A stretch of 46,173 nt of DNA, taken from positions 1-46,173 of the forward strand of contig NZ_JAIGNO010000016.1 in NCBI RefSeq assembly GCF_019711515.1, given 5' to 3'. The notes below the pieces were generated by a model, which was given only the letters and a program-made list of their open reading frames with translations, was not told where the DNA came from and ran no database searches. The DNA is from Qipengyuania qiaonensis. Lineage in GTDB: Bacteria > Pseudomonadota > Alphaproteobacteria > Sphingomonadales > Sphingomonadaceae. Made by a program: the position numbers and the translations under genes. This document shows positions 18,176-28,606 of the stretch, in pieces (within the stretch, counting starts at the first letter, position 1; each line of letters starts with the position of its first letter).

Positions 18176-19201
18176 TCAGGTCCCTGAACGAAATCGTCCC
18201 AGCACGCCGATGCTCTCCATCCACTGCCTGACCTCCCTTGGCCATTCCCGCGTGATCGGATCGTCTGTCGGTCGCATTCCGAACGCATGGCCGCCCGTGG
18301 CGTAAAGGCGCAGATCGACCGGCACCCCGGCGTCAGTGAGAGCTAGCGCATAAGCCATGGGGTTCCGGACATCGTCGACCGGATCATTCATCGCATGAAT
18401 AATGAGCGTCGGCGGCGCCTCGGGGCTAATCTCAACCCAAGTCTGTAGTTCCAGACTGTTCCTGCCTTTGCTGTTGTCAAGAACCTTCGCGTTATAAGCG
18501 ACGATGGCGAAGTCGGGCCGCGGGGATTGCTGATCGGCCGCATCAGTCAGTTGATAGGTCCGTGCGACGGTGTTGCTCATATTTATAACGAGATAGGCGC
18601 CCGCGGAAAATCCGATCGCGCCGATCTTGTGCGGATCAATGCCATAGGTCGATGCACGTTCTCGCAAGAGGCTGATTGCGCGCTGGGCGTCTTCCAGCCC
18701 GAGCAGGACCTTCGGACGTTGCTGCTTCCCATCGACACGCGGCCAAACCTGAGGCGTCCGGTATTTCAGCATGGCGCAGGTCATTCCCTGCCGGACGACC
18801 CAATCGCAAATTTCCGTGCCTTCGAGGTCGGTCGCGACCGCGTGAAACCCACCTCCGGGGATGACCAGCATCGACGCGCCGGTGTTGCGCCCCTGGGGCC
18901 TGTAGATCGTCATGGTGGGGCGCGTGACGTAACTCGCCCAATGCCATTTTTGGCCCGCAACGAGCGACGAACCGTTACCGGTATGTTCGGGATGGTCGCC
19001 GCTATCGGGTTTCGCGAGCGGAACGTCCGCGGGCCAAAGCGGGATTTGCGTGCCGCCTTCGGTCGGCTGCCAGACGCCTTCCTTCTCCACCTTGGGAACG
19101 GTTGCTCTTGAAGGCGTATCTTCCTGTGCTTGAGAGCATGCCGGACCAGCGAAAGCCAACGCCAAGAGAAGAGAGGAAGAAACGGCTCTGAACCACGGCA
19201 T
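18176..19201 (-). CDS. exported alpha/beta-hydrolase (esterase-like)
   Basis: 341 residues with an N-terminal signal sequence (SSLLLALAFAGPACSQAQE). A weak lipobox (GPAC) leaves lipoprotein anchoring possible but unlikely. The oxyanion-hole motif is LVIPGGGFHAVA (HGGG-like, with PGGG), the nucleophile elbow is GFSAGA, and a late Asp and His appear in NDPVDDV and GGHAFGM. This resembles the BD-FAE/acetyl-xylan-esterase-like group, so an exported carbohydrate or lipid esterase is a reasonable inference. AGGAG precedes the ATG. The gene is divergent from a LysR-type regulator 110 bases away, the usual arrangement for a regulator and its target. Confidence 0.82.
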   Translation of the reverse strand: MPWFRAVSSSLLLALAFAGPACSQAQEDTPSRATVPKVEKEGVWQPTEGGTQIPLWPADVPLAKPDSGDHPEHTGNGSSLVAGQKWHWASYVTRPTMTIYRPQGRNTGASMLVIPGGGFHAVATDLEGTEICDWVVRQGMTCAMLKYRTPQVWPRVDGKQQRPKVLLGLEDAQRAISLLRERASTYGIDPHKIGAIGFSAGAYLVINMSNTVARTYQLTDAADQQSPRPDFAIVAYNAKVLDNSKGRNSLELQTWVEISPEAPPTLIIHAMNDPVDDVRNPMAYALALTDAGVPVDLRLYATGGHAFGMRPTDDPITREWPREVRQWMESIGVLGRFRSGT

Positions 19202-19218
19202 TATCTTTATCTCCTGCC

Positions 19219-19236
19219 TTCATTGCAGCTATTGAA
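19219..19236. promoter_or_regulatory. candidate LysR-type operator
   Basis: TTCATTGCAGCTATTGAA has inverted TTCA/TGAA arms and contains two T-N11-A steps, the loose signature of LysR-type binding sites. It lies in the 110-base gap between the divergent hydrolase and LysR genes, just upstream of the hydrolase ribosome site. The role is inferred from location and symmetry only. Confidence 0.3.
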
Positions 19237-19311
19237 CTAAACTCATGGGAGCGTTGGTTCAGGAAACGATGGCTATCGCAGGTAATCGGTTCCGGCAAAG
19301 GAGATGTGGTC

Positions 19312-20223
19312 GTGCCTGACAAGAGGAAACCTAATAGCCAAGCGCTGACCACCATATCCCTGAACAACCTGCGCGCCTTTGAAACTGCCGCGCGTCATCT
19401 GTCCTTCACCGTCGCAGCCGATGAATTGGGCGTCACGCAGGGGGCGGTGAGCCATCAGGTTAGGGCGCTCGAGGACCGGCTCGGCATGAAGCTGTTCCGC
19501 CGGACGCCCAAGGGCCTTACCATCACCGACGAGGGCCTCACGCTGTTCCCGACGCTAAACGACGCATTCGCGAGGATGACCCGTCTGTTCGCGCGCTTCG
19601 ATCACGGCGAGCGGCGAGAAGTCCTCACAGTCGGCGTCGTCGGCACGTTTGCCTTGGGATGGCTGCTACCGCGCATCGCAGATTTCGAGCGGACGCATCC
19701 TTTCGTGGACCTGCGTCTTCTCACCAATAATAACAGGGTGGATGTCGCTGGTGAGAGCCTGGACTGCGCAATCCGCTACGGGGACGGTGCGTGGCGAAGC
19801 CTAGAATCGACGCATCTGATGAGGGTATCGATGTCGCCGCTTTGCGCGCCGGAACTTGCCGATCATTTCCGGACGCCGAATGATCTGCGTGGCGCCACGA
19901 TGCTGCGCTCCTACCGGGGGCAAGACTGGTTCGCATGGTTGGCCGCGGCGGGGTTGGACGACTTTCCCTTACGCGGCCCAATTTTCGACTCCTCGACACT
20001 GATGTCTCAAACCGCCATGCGCGGTCACGGCATTGCCGTGCTTCCGTTGGAGATGTTCGAAGTCGAGCTGGACGGCGGTGATTTGGTTCAACCGTTCGCG
20101 ATCACCGTCTCTACGGGCTCATATTGGCTCGTCCGCCGGCAAGCCAGCGACCTGACCGACGCATTCATGGCTTTCCGAGATTGGCTCTGCGCCGAGATTA
20201 GCGGCGAAGCAGAATTGAGGTAG
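19312..20223 (+). CDS. LysR-family transcriptional regulator, GcvA/AmpR-like
   Basis: 303 residues from GTG 19312. AAAGGAG at 19297-19303 is properly spaced for this GTG and too close for the in-frame GTG at 19306. The winged helix-turn-helix reads LNNLRAFETAARHLSFTVAADELGVTQGAVSHQVRALE (shown in parts: LRAFETAARHLSFTVAA, then ELGVTQGAVSHQVRALE) near residues 15-55, ending LFRRTPKGLTITDEG, which is characteristic of the GcvA/AmpR branch. The effector domain begins at VLTVGVVGTFALGWLLPRI (about 103). It probably controls the divergent exported hydrolase and itself. The effector is unknown. A relation to the downstream peroxide genes cannot be excluded, but there is a 285-base gap. Confidence 0.9.
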   Translation: MPDKRKPNSQALTTISLNNLRAFETAARHLSFTVAADELGVTQGAVSHQVRALEDRLGMKLFRRTPKGLTITDEGLTLFPTLNDAFARMTRLFARFDHGERREVLTVGVVGTFALGWLLPRIADFERTHPFVDLRLLTNNNRVDVAGESLDCAIRYGDGAWRSLESTHLMRVSMSPLCAPELADHFRTPNDLRGATMLRSYRGQDWFAWLAAAGLDDFPLRGPIFDSSTLMSQTAMRGHGIAVLPLEMFEVELDGGDLVQPFAITVSTGSYWLVRRQASDLTDAFMAFRDWLCAEISGEAELR

Positions 20224-20366
20224 ACAGTCTATTCTAACCATCGTTTCAGAACGGCAGCGATCGCCGGCTGCTTCCCAAAACCTGCCAGTCAGCTACCCAC
20301 CCATAGCCGGACACTCACAAAGTACGTGAAGCCCCACTTCATTGCAAAAAAGGCAACCTAATGGCC

Positions 20367-20389
20367 GCAACGTTGCACTTTTCGAAAGT
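20367..20389. promoter_or_regulatory. adjacent palindromes upstream of ahpC
   Basis: GCAACGTTGC (20367-20376) is a perfect 10-bp palindrome and abuts ACTTTTCGAAAGT (20377-20389), with ACTTT/AAAGT arms. They lie about 120 bases before ahpC and just upstream of ATCGATT at 20402-20408, a heptamer that also occurs upstream of katG. A regulator site is likely by position, but the regulator is unidentified. Confidence 0.35.
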
Positions 20390-20508
20390 TCCAACCATTT
20401 GATCGATTATTCCGATGCTCGCAATCGCAACATATCGCTTTTGTGCATCGCAACAGGCCCTATCTGTGGTTCGACAGTTTCAACCCGAACACACGGAGAA
20501 TCAAAACC

Positions 20509-21075
20509 ATGGGTATCATCGGAAGCCAGATCAAACCGTTCACCGCCACCGCTTTCCAGGCCGGCAAGGACTTCTTCGAGGTCACCGACGAGGACGTGAA
20601 GGGCAAGTGGGCCGTGTTCTTCTTCTATCCGGCCGACTTCACCTTTGTCTGCCCGACCGAACTCGAAGATCTGGGCGAGCAGTATGCGATGCTCCAGAAG
20701 ATGGACGTCGAAGTGTATGGCGTGTCGACCGATACCCATTTCAGCCACAAGGCCTGGCACGACACGTCGGAAAAGATCGGCAAGCTGCAATTCCCGTTCC
20801 TGGGTGACCAGAACCACGTCCTCGCAACCAATTTCGACGTGCTGCGCGAAGGCGTGGGCCTGGCCGACCGTGCGACCTTCGTGGTCGATCCCGACGGCGT
20901 GATCCAGATCATGGAACAGACCTGCGAAGGCGTCGGCCGCAATGCCAACGAACTCGCGCGCAAGATCAAGGCCGCCCAGTATGTCCGCGCCAACCCCGGC
21001 CAGGTCTGCCCGGCGGCTTGGGAAGAAGGCGGCGAAACGCTGGCTCCCTCGCTCGATCTCGTCGGCAAGATCTAA
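20509..21075 (+). CDS. ahpC: alkyl hydroperoxide reductase subunit C (typical 2-Cys peroxiredoxin)
   Basis: 188 residues from ATG 20509, preceded by CGGAGAA; the frame upstream is not coding-like. AhpC reduces H2O2, organic peroxides and peroxynitrite, and is recycled by AhpF. The peroxidatic cysteine is Cys48 in [10 protein letters not shown], and the resolving cysteine is Cys167 in GQVCPAAW, giving the typical two-Cys arrangement of the E. coli/Salmonella AhpC type. It is cytoplasmic. It is followed by a 170-base gap with three hairpins and then ahpF, so the amount of AhpC is probably set higher than that of AhpF. Confidence 0.97.
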   Translation: MGIIGSQIKPFTATAFQAGKDFFEVTDEDVKGKWAVFFFYPADFTFVCPTELEDLGEQYAMLQKMDVEVYGVSTDTHFSHKAWHDTSEKIGKLQFPFLGDQNHVLATNFDVLREGVGLADRATFVVDPDGVIQIMEQTCEGVGRNANELARKIKAAQYVRANPGQVCPAAWEEGGETLAPSLDLVGKI

Positions 21076-21096
21076 GCGTTAATTCGCCAGACAGAT

Positions 21097-21117
21097 CGGA
21101 CGGCCTAGCGCCGTCCG
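21097..21117 (+). other. hairpin 1 in the ahpC-ahpF spacer
   Basis: CGGACGGC, loop CTAGC, GCCGTCCG forms an 8-bp GC-rich stem just after the ahpC stop with no T tract. It may protect the 3' end of ahpC mRNA. Confidence 0.55.
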
Positions 21118-21124
21118 TACAACA

Positions 21125-21146
21125 ACCCGAGCGATAAGACTCGGGT
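21125..21146 (+). other. hairpin 2 in the ahpC-ahpF spacer
   Basis: ACCCGAG, an 8-base loop, and CTCGGGT form a 7-bp stem directly after hairpin 1, with no T tract of its own. Confidence 0.5.
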
Positions 21147-21152
21147 CGCTGG

Positions 21153-21195
21153 AAGGCCCGGGGCATCCCCCCTCCCCCCGCCCCGGGCCTTTTCC
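21153..21195 (+). terminator. terminator or attenuator between ahpC and ahpF
   Basis: AAGGCCCGGGG (21153-21163) pairs perfectly with CCCCGGGCCTT (21181-21191) across a 17-base C-rich loop and runs into TTTTCCTCT. The short, interrupted T tract suggests partial termination, with some read-through into ahpF 50 bases on. Confidence 0.7.
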
Positions 21196-21245
21196 TCTCC
21201 CTGGATTTTTGCAGCCCCTTTCCAGCCCACGCCCGGAGTCCGCCC

Positions 21246-22835
21246 ATGCTCGATGCAACCATGATCCAGCAGCTCAAGACCTATTTCGCCAATCTGCGCG
21301 AGCCGATCGAACTGGTCGCCTCGCTCGGCGGGGATGACAAGAGTGCACAGACGCGCGAATTGCTGGAAGAGATCGCCGCGCTGCACGATTTCGTGAGCGC
21401 GAGCTTCGATGGAACCGATGCAAGGAAGCCCAGCTTCGTCATTCGCCGCGCCAGCGATGCGGAAAAGTGGGTCCGTTTCGCGGGCCTTCCGATGGGGCAC
21501 GAATTCACCAGCCTGGTACTCGCCCTGCTGTGGGCCGGAGGGCACCCGCCCAAGGTCGACGCCGATCTGCTGGAGCAGGTTCGCGGGCTGGAAGGCGATT
21601 TCAACTTCGAGATGTATTTCTCGCTGAGCTGCCACAATTGCCCCGACGTGGTGCAGGCGCTGACGCTGATGGCGCTGGAGAACCCGCGCATTACCGCCAC
21701 GCTGATCGAAGGCGGCACCTTCCAGGACGAGGTGGACAGCCGCGAAGTGATGGCCGTGCCCGCGACCTTCCTAAACGGAGAGCCGTTCTACAATGGCAAG
21801 ATGGAACTGGCCGAAATCCTCGCGCGGCTCGACACGGGCAGCGAGGAGAAGGCGGCGGAAAAGCTTTCGGGCAAGGATCCGTTCGAAGTGCTGGCGATCG
21901 GCGGAGGACCCGCGGGGGCCGCGACCGCCATCTACACCGCACGCAAGGGTTTCCGCACCGGTATCGCCGCCGAACGCTTCGGCGGGCAACTCCACGACAC
22001 GCTGGGGATCGAGAACCTGCCCGGCACGCCCTATACCGAAGGGCCGAAGCTGGCGGGCGAACTCAAGCGCCATGTCGGCGAATACGAGATCGACCTGATG
22101 GATCTGGCCAAGGCCGTGAAACTGGTCCCGGCCAAGGAGGAAGGCGGGCTCCACACGGTCGAGCTGGGCAATGGCGCCAGCCTCACGGCGCGCAGCCTGA
22201 TCATCGCCACCGGCGCGCGCTGGCGCAATCTCGGCGTGCCCGGCGAGGCCGAATACCGCAACAAGGGCGTGGCCTATTGTCCGCATTGCGACGGCCCGCT
22301 GTTCAAGGGCAAGCGCATTGCCGTGATCGGCGGCGGCAATTCGGGTGTCGAGGCGGCAATCGACCTTGCCAAGATCGTCGGACACGTCACGCTGATCGAG
22401 TATGACGACAAGCTGCGTGCCGACGAGGTGTTGCAGAAGAAACTGCGCAGCATGGGCAATGTCGAGATCGTGACCGGCGGTCAGACCACCGAGATCACCG
22501 GTGAGGGCGGCAAGGTGAACGGGCTTATCCTGAAAAACCGCAGCAGCGGCGAGGAACGCCGGATCGAGCTCGAAGGCGTTTTCGTCCAGATCGGTCTGGT
22601 CCCCAACACCGAATGGCTGCAGGATTCGGGCCTGGAACTCACGAACTTCGGCGAAATCGTCACGGACGAGGAAGGGCGCACCAATCTTCCCGGCGTGTTC
22701 GGCGCGGGCGATGTCACCGATGTGCCCTTCAAGCAGATCGTCGTCGCGATGGGCGAAGGTTCGAAGGCCGGCCTCGCCGCTTTCGATTACCTGATTCGCA
22801 CCGAACCGGTCGAGGATATCGCGCAGGCAGCCTGA
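21246..22835 (+). CDS. ahpF: alkyl hydroperoxide reductase subunit F (NADH:peroxiredoxin reductase)
   Basis: 529 residues, the full AhpF length. The N-terminal tandem thioredoxin-like domain (about 1-200) carries the redox pair Cys129/Cys132 in SCHNCPD. The C-terminal thioredoxin-reductase-like part starts with the FAD motif [20 protein letters not shown] (about 218-237) and has the second redox pair Cys345/Cys348 in [11 protein letters not shown]. It also has the NAD motif [17 protein letters not shown] and the FAD-closing [11 protein letters not shown]. Electrons pass NADH-FAD-C345/C348-C129/C132-AhpC. A strong terminator follows at 22856. Confidence 0.97.
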   Translation: MLDATMIQQLKTYFANLREPIELVASLGGDDKSAQTRELLEEIAALHDFVSASFDGTDARKPSFVIRRASDAEKWVRFAGLPMGHEFTSLVLALLWAGGHPPKVDADLLEQVRGLEGDFNFEMYFSLSCHNCPDVVQALTLMALENPRITATLIEGGTFQDEVDSREVMAVPATFLNGEPFYNGKMELAEILARLDTGSEEKAAEKLSGKDPFEVLAIGGGPAGAATAIYTARKGFRTGIAAERFGGQLHDTLGIENLPGTPYTEGPKLAGELKRHVGEYEIDLMDLAKAVKLVPAKEEGGLHTVELGNGASLTARSLIIATGARWRNLGVPGEAEYRNKGVAYCPHCDGPLFKGKRIAVIGGGNSGVEAAIDLAKIVGHVTLIEYDDKLRADEVLQKKLRSMGNVEIVTGGQTTEITGEGGKVNGLILKNRSSGEERRIELEGVFVQIGLVPNTEWLQDSGLELTNFGEIVTDEEGRTNLPGVFGAGDVTDVPFKQIVVAMGEGSKAGLAAFDYLIRTEPVEDIAQAA

Positions 22836-25223
<2,388 letters not shown>

Positions 25224-25255
25224 CAATTAGGCGGTCCGACCGATCGTCAACCGAG

Positions 25256-25284
25256 AGCCCCCGGCGCGCAAGCCGGGGGCTTTT
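25256..25284 (+). terminator. rho-independent terminator of katG
   Basis: AGCCCCCGGC, loop GCGCAA, GCCGGGGGCT followed by TTT form a perfect 10-bp GC-rich stem, 32 bases after the katG stop. It may also serve the leftward smr gene ending at 25360 only weakly, since no T tract lies on that side. Confidence 0.85.
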
Positions 25285-25359
25285 CCGTTTACGCAATCGG
25301 GCTTTCGCGCCGAGTCATCCCATATTCGATCGCTCGCCCGCAGGTGGGCCAGGGCGATC

Positions 25360-25920
25360 TCAGCGCTCGCGTCTGAGGACGATGTAGAGTGCACCGTCGC
25401 CGCCATGGCGCTGGTGCGCACGGCGAACGGCAGCGATGGCCGAATGGTGGCTGGAGGCAGCCAGCCAGTCCAGCACCTTGGCGCGAATGGCGCCGCGGCG
25501 CGTGCCCCTGTCCGCCGCTTCCACGGGGCGCGGCTTGCCCGTGACGAGCAGGATCGTGCGTGCGCCGATCGCCCGTGCCTGCGCAATCCCGCCCATCAGG
25601 CGGTCATACGCGGCATCGAGATTATGCCCGTGCAGGTCGAGGGTGAATTCCGGCTGCAGCTGACCCGCCTTCAGGCGCCGATCCCAGTGCGAATCGAGCG
25701 CTCGATCCTGCACCGGAACAGCCTTCGGCGGAACGGGCCTTGCCTGTTCGGGAACGCGCGACGGGGAAGGTGCCTGCACCGGTCTCGGTCGGACAGGCGC
25801 CTGTGCCCGATGTGCCGGTGTGGGCTTGACCGGCTTGAGCGGGTGCAGCGGCTTTACCGTTGCAGCCAGCTTCTCCCATGCCTCCGCCTCGTCGGCCGAC
25901 AGTCCGCGGGGTGCGCTCAC
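25360..25920 (-). CDS. Smr-domain protein with proline-rich linker
   Basis: 186 residues from GTG 25920; GTGA overlaps the mltA stop. A short N-terminal helical part (LSADEAEAWEKLAATVKPL) leads into a long Pro/Ala/Val-rich linker (about 25-85). The C-terminal Smr domain (about 100-186) has the LDLHGHNLDAAYDRL motif and the later VTGKPRP and GALYIVL strands. Small MutS-related domains are DNA/RNA nicking or binding modules. The position after mltA is common in alphaproteobacteria, yet no functional link to the cell wall is known. The linker suggests a flexible tether. Confidence 0.85.
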   Translation of the reverse strand: MSAPRGLSADEAEAWEKLAATVKPLHPLKPVKPTPAHRAQAPVRPRPVQAPSPSRVPEQARPVPPKAVPVQDRALDSHWDRRLKAGQLQPEFTLDLHGHNLDAAYDRLMGGIAQARAIGARTILLVTGKPRPVEAADRGTRRGAIRAKVLDWLAASSHHSAIAAVRRAHQRHGGDGALYIVLRRER

Positions 25921-27110
25921 CTGCGCGATTCGTGGCGCTGGACGGTCCCCTTCGGAACGAGCACCAGTGCCGAACCGCGCGAACTCATTCCACCCGCAAT
26001 CCTGCGCGCATCCTCGCCATTGCCCCAGAATGTGTCGAACCGGTTGGCTCCCTTGATCGCCCCGCCGGTATCCTGTGCGATCCACAAGCCATCGGCAACG
26101 TCATGCTCCAGGTCGAGGAATACCGGAGCGCCATAGGGTACGTAATTGGGGTCGACCGCAACCGAGGATTCACGCCGCACCGGCACGCCCAGCGATCCGA
26201 GCGGTCCGTCCGTGTCGAGTTCGCGAAAGAAGATCCAGCTCTTGTTGAGCCGCATCACTTCCTGCCCCTGCACCGGATTATCGCGGATATAGGCCATGAT
26301 GCCCTGCATCGAGGTGGCATAGTTCGTGCCCGGGCCGATCATGCCGCGTTCGCGCATGACGCTGCCGATGCCGACATATTCGCGCCCGTTCTGCCCCGCA
26401 TAACCGATCCGCATCAGCGAATTGTCGGGCAGGCGCAGGAGGCCCGAACCCTGGATCTGGAGGAAGAAGAACTCGACCGGGTCGGCAGCCCAGGCGATTT
26501 CCAGCCCGCGATTGGCAAGGGCGCCCCGTTCGATTTCGGCGCGTTCGTAGAACAACACGAAGCGGCCGCTTGCATCCGTGCGACCGAGCGGGGGGCGTCC
26601 GGTGCGTTCGCTTTGCGGGATGTCGTCGTGCCAGTCGCGGACCAGTTCGGGCGGCATGGCATAGACCGGCACGTCGTAACCCGGCGCGCGCGTGCGACTG
26701 CCGCGGATTTCCGGCTCGAAATAGCCGGTCGCAAAAGCCGCGCCATCGCCCACGCGCGCGGTTTCGAAATAGCTGGTGAAGAAGCGCCGTGCGTCGGAAA
26801 CGGGCCAGTTGCTCGCAGCCTCGCAAGCCGGGCGCCAGTCTTCCGCCCTGGTCAGCCCGCTCTGGTCCGTGCGTTTGAGCAATGAGGGGCAGGATTCGCG
26901 AAACGACGCCAACGCCGTGCTAGCATCTCCGGCGCCAATGCCGAGTGAGGTCGCGTCGGGCCCGCGCGAGATCGACGCCAAACCCGCGCTCGGCACGGGA
27001 ACGGTCGGCGGCGGAACGGGAGTTGCGGATTGCGGGGGGCGGGCATCGGGCACCACGCGAACGCAGGCGGCCAGCGCCATGGTCGCCGCGATCAACAGCA
27101 GAATACGCAT
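25917..27110 (-). CDS. mltA: membrane-bound lytic murein transglycosylase A
   Basis: 397 residues from ATG 27110, which is preceded by GGAGG; upstream in-frame codons are unsupported. The signal peptide ends in a lipobox LAAC, so it is a lipoprotein. The MltA domain begins at SWPVSDARRFFTSYFE-like sequence and includes ATGYFEPEIRGSR and IQGSGLLRLPD. The 3D domain at the end includes WIAQDTGGAIKGANRFDTFWG, which carries the catalytic Asp. It cleaves glycan strands of peptidoglycan with formation of 1,6-anhydro-muramic acid. The stop overlaps the smr start by GTGA, and it lies 25 bases downstream of timA, so timA-mltA-smr form an operon. Confidence 0.95.
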   Translation of the reverse strand: MRILLLIAATMALAACVRVVPDARPPQSATPVPPPTVPVPSAGLASISRGPDATSLGIGAGDASTALASFRESCPSLLKRTDQSGLTRAEDWRPACEAASNWPVSDARRFFTSYFETARVGDGAAFATGYFEPEIRGSRTRAPGYDVPVYAMPPELVRDWHDDIPQSERTGRPPLGRTDASGRFVLFYERAEIERGALANRGLEIAWAADPVEFFFLQIQGSGLLRLPDNSLMRIGYAGQNGREYVGIGSVMRERGMIGPGTNYATSMQGIMAYIRDNPVQGQEVMRLNKSWIFFRELDTDGPLGSLGVPVRRESSVAVDPNYVPYGAPVFLDLEHDVADGLWIAQDTGGAIKGANRFDTFWGNGEDARRIAGGMSSRGSALVLVPKGTVQRHESRR

Positions 27111-27135
27111 GGTCCCTCCTGGATTGTGCGGGGCG

Positions 27136-27789
27136 TCAGCCCTCGTCGGTCTCGTCGAGAATCCAGTTGGGATCGGACGCGCCGACATTGCGGGTGAAGG
27201 TCCACACATCGCGGCTTTCGATCGCATCGTCGAGCGAGCCGGCGATCACATTGCCATCGGCATCGCGGGTGACGGCGGCGATATCGGCAACGAACAGCAC
27301 CGCGATCCGGGCCGTGCGTCCGTCGAGCTCGGCCGAGCGCACGCTGGCATCCTCGATCCGGATCAGCCGGTTGTCGAGCGTTTCGCCCGCTTCCTCGCGC
27401 GCATCGATGGCACCGGCGAAGCTGTCATACACATCGTCATCGGCCAATTCGCGCAGCGTATCCTTGTCGCCTTTCCAGAAAGCTTCGAGGACCATCCCGT
27501 AGGCGCCCTTTGCCCCTTCGAGGAAGCCGAGCAGATCGAAGCCCTGATCGGCGGCGGCGATGGCCCGAATGCCAGCTTCATTGGCGGGGGCACGATCGTC
27601 GCCCGCGCGCAGCACGACCGGCTGGCGCACGGGGCGCGGCGTACTATCTTCCTGCGGAGGCGCGTCGCTGCGTTCGAAACGGTGCGGGATTACCTCTTCC
27701 TCGTGCTCCGACCGACGCCCAAGCACCGAATAGAGCCGCAGCCCGAGAAAGGCAGCGATCATGGCGAGGATGACAATCTCGGTGATCAC
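27136..27789 (-). CDS. timA: Tim44/TimA-family membrane adaptor
   Basis: 217 residues from GTG 27789 (TAGG upstream). An N-terminal membrane helix (MITEIVILAMIAAFLGLRLY) is followed by a charged linker and a Tim44-like lipocalin/NTF2 domain (about 85-210). Within it, GFDLLGFLEGAKGAYGMVLEAFWKGDKDTL and VWTFTRNVGASDPNWILDETDEG are characteristic. The family is the bacterial relative of mitochondrial Tim44. Members in Caulobacter-type bacteria act as inner-membrane adaptors. It sits between secB, which is divergent, and mltA, a typical alphaproteobacterial order. Confidence 0.88.
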   Translation of the reverse strand: MITEIVILAMIAAFLGLRLYSVLGRRSEHEEEVIPHRFERSDAPPQEDSTPRPVRQPVVLRAGDDRAPANEAGIRAIAAADQGFDLLGFLEGAKGAYGMVLEAFWKGDKDTLRELADDDVYDSFAGAIDAREEAGETLDNRLIRIEDASVRSAELDGRTARIAVLFVADIAAVTRDADGNVIAGSLDDAIESRDVWTFTRNVGASDPNWILDETDEG

Positions 27790-28042
27790 GTAACTAACCT
27801 ACTTCCCAACTTCGTTCGCCCGAGGCGGTTCGCCACGGCAGTCCAACAGCTTTCCTGCCCTAGATAGGGAAGAATTACAAACCGACAATGTTCCTGCGAT
27901 GAACAATGGCCTTGGTGCGGACCGGATGCGGGGTGCATTGATACGCGTGTCCGACAGTGCTAGGCGCGCGCCCCAACGGTCCAGCGCGACATTCCAGGCG
28001 CGCGGGCTTCCCGAATTTCGGATAATTGGAAAGCGATTGCAC

Positions 28043-28576
28043 ATGGCCGACGAAGGCGACGTTCTCACCGACCTCAACATGGATCCCGCAGCCGGCGCCA
28101 ACGGTGCCGACAACCTGCCCAGCGCCGGCGTGATCTCGCAATATATCAAGGACCTTTCGGTCGAGAACCCGAACGCGCCGCAATGCTTCCAGTGGAACGA
28201 GCAGCCACAGCTCGACGTGCAGGTCAACATCGCTGCCGACAAGGTATCTGACGAAGTGCACGAAGTGACGCTCAAGGTCACCTGCACGGCCAAGACCAGC
28301 CAGGGCAATCTCTATCTAATCGACCTCGACTATTGCGGGTTGATGGGCATGCGCAACCTGCCTGACGAGCACGCCCACGCGTTTCTCTTCGCCGAGGCGC
28401 CGCGCATCCTGTTTCCTTTCGCCCGGCGAGTCATTGCCGATGCCAGCCGCGATGCCGGCTTCCCGCCGCTGATGCTCGACCCGATGGATTTCGGTGCGCT
28501 TTACCAGCAGCAGCTCGCCGCCCGTGCGCAGGAACGGCAGGGCGAGGAGGCGATACCTCCCGCCGGCGAAGCCTGA
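28043..28576 (+). CDS. secB: protein-export chaperone SecB
   Basis: 177 residues from ATG 28043 (GGAAAG upstream); 48 in-frame codons further left look noncoding. SecB tetramers hold preproteins unfolded and hand them to SecA. The family core is visible: YIKDLSVENPNAPQCF, VTLKVTCTAKT, YLIDLDYCGLMGMRNLP, and LFAEAPRILFPFARRVIADASRDAGFPPLMLDPMDF (in parts). It has a longer acidic and Ala-rich tail, as alphaproteobacterial SecB often does. It is divergent from timA, with a 253-base spacer. Confidence 0.95.
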   Translation: MADEGDVLTDLNMDPAAGANGADNLPSAGVISQYIKDLSVENPNAPQCFQWNEQPQLDVQVNIAADKVSDEVHEVTLKVTCTAKTSQGNLYLIDLDYCGLMGMRNLPDEHAHAFLFAEAPRILFPFARRVIADASRDAGFPPLMLDPMDFGALYQQQLAARAQERQGEEAIPPAGEA

Positions 28577-28606
28577 GTTCCTGACTTGCAAAGGGGGCTC
28601 TGACGC

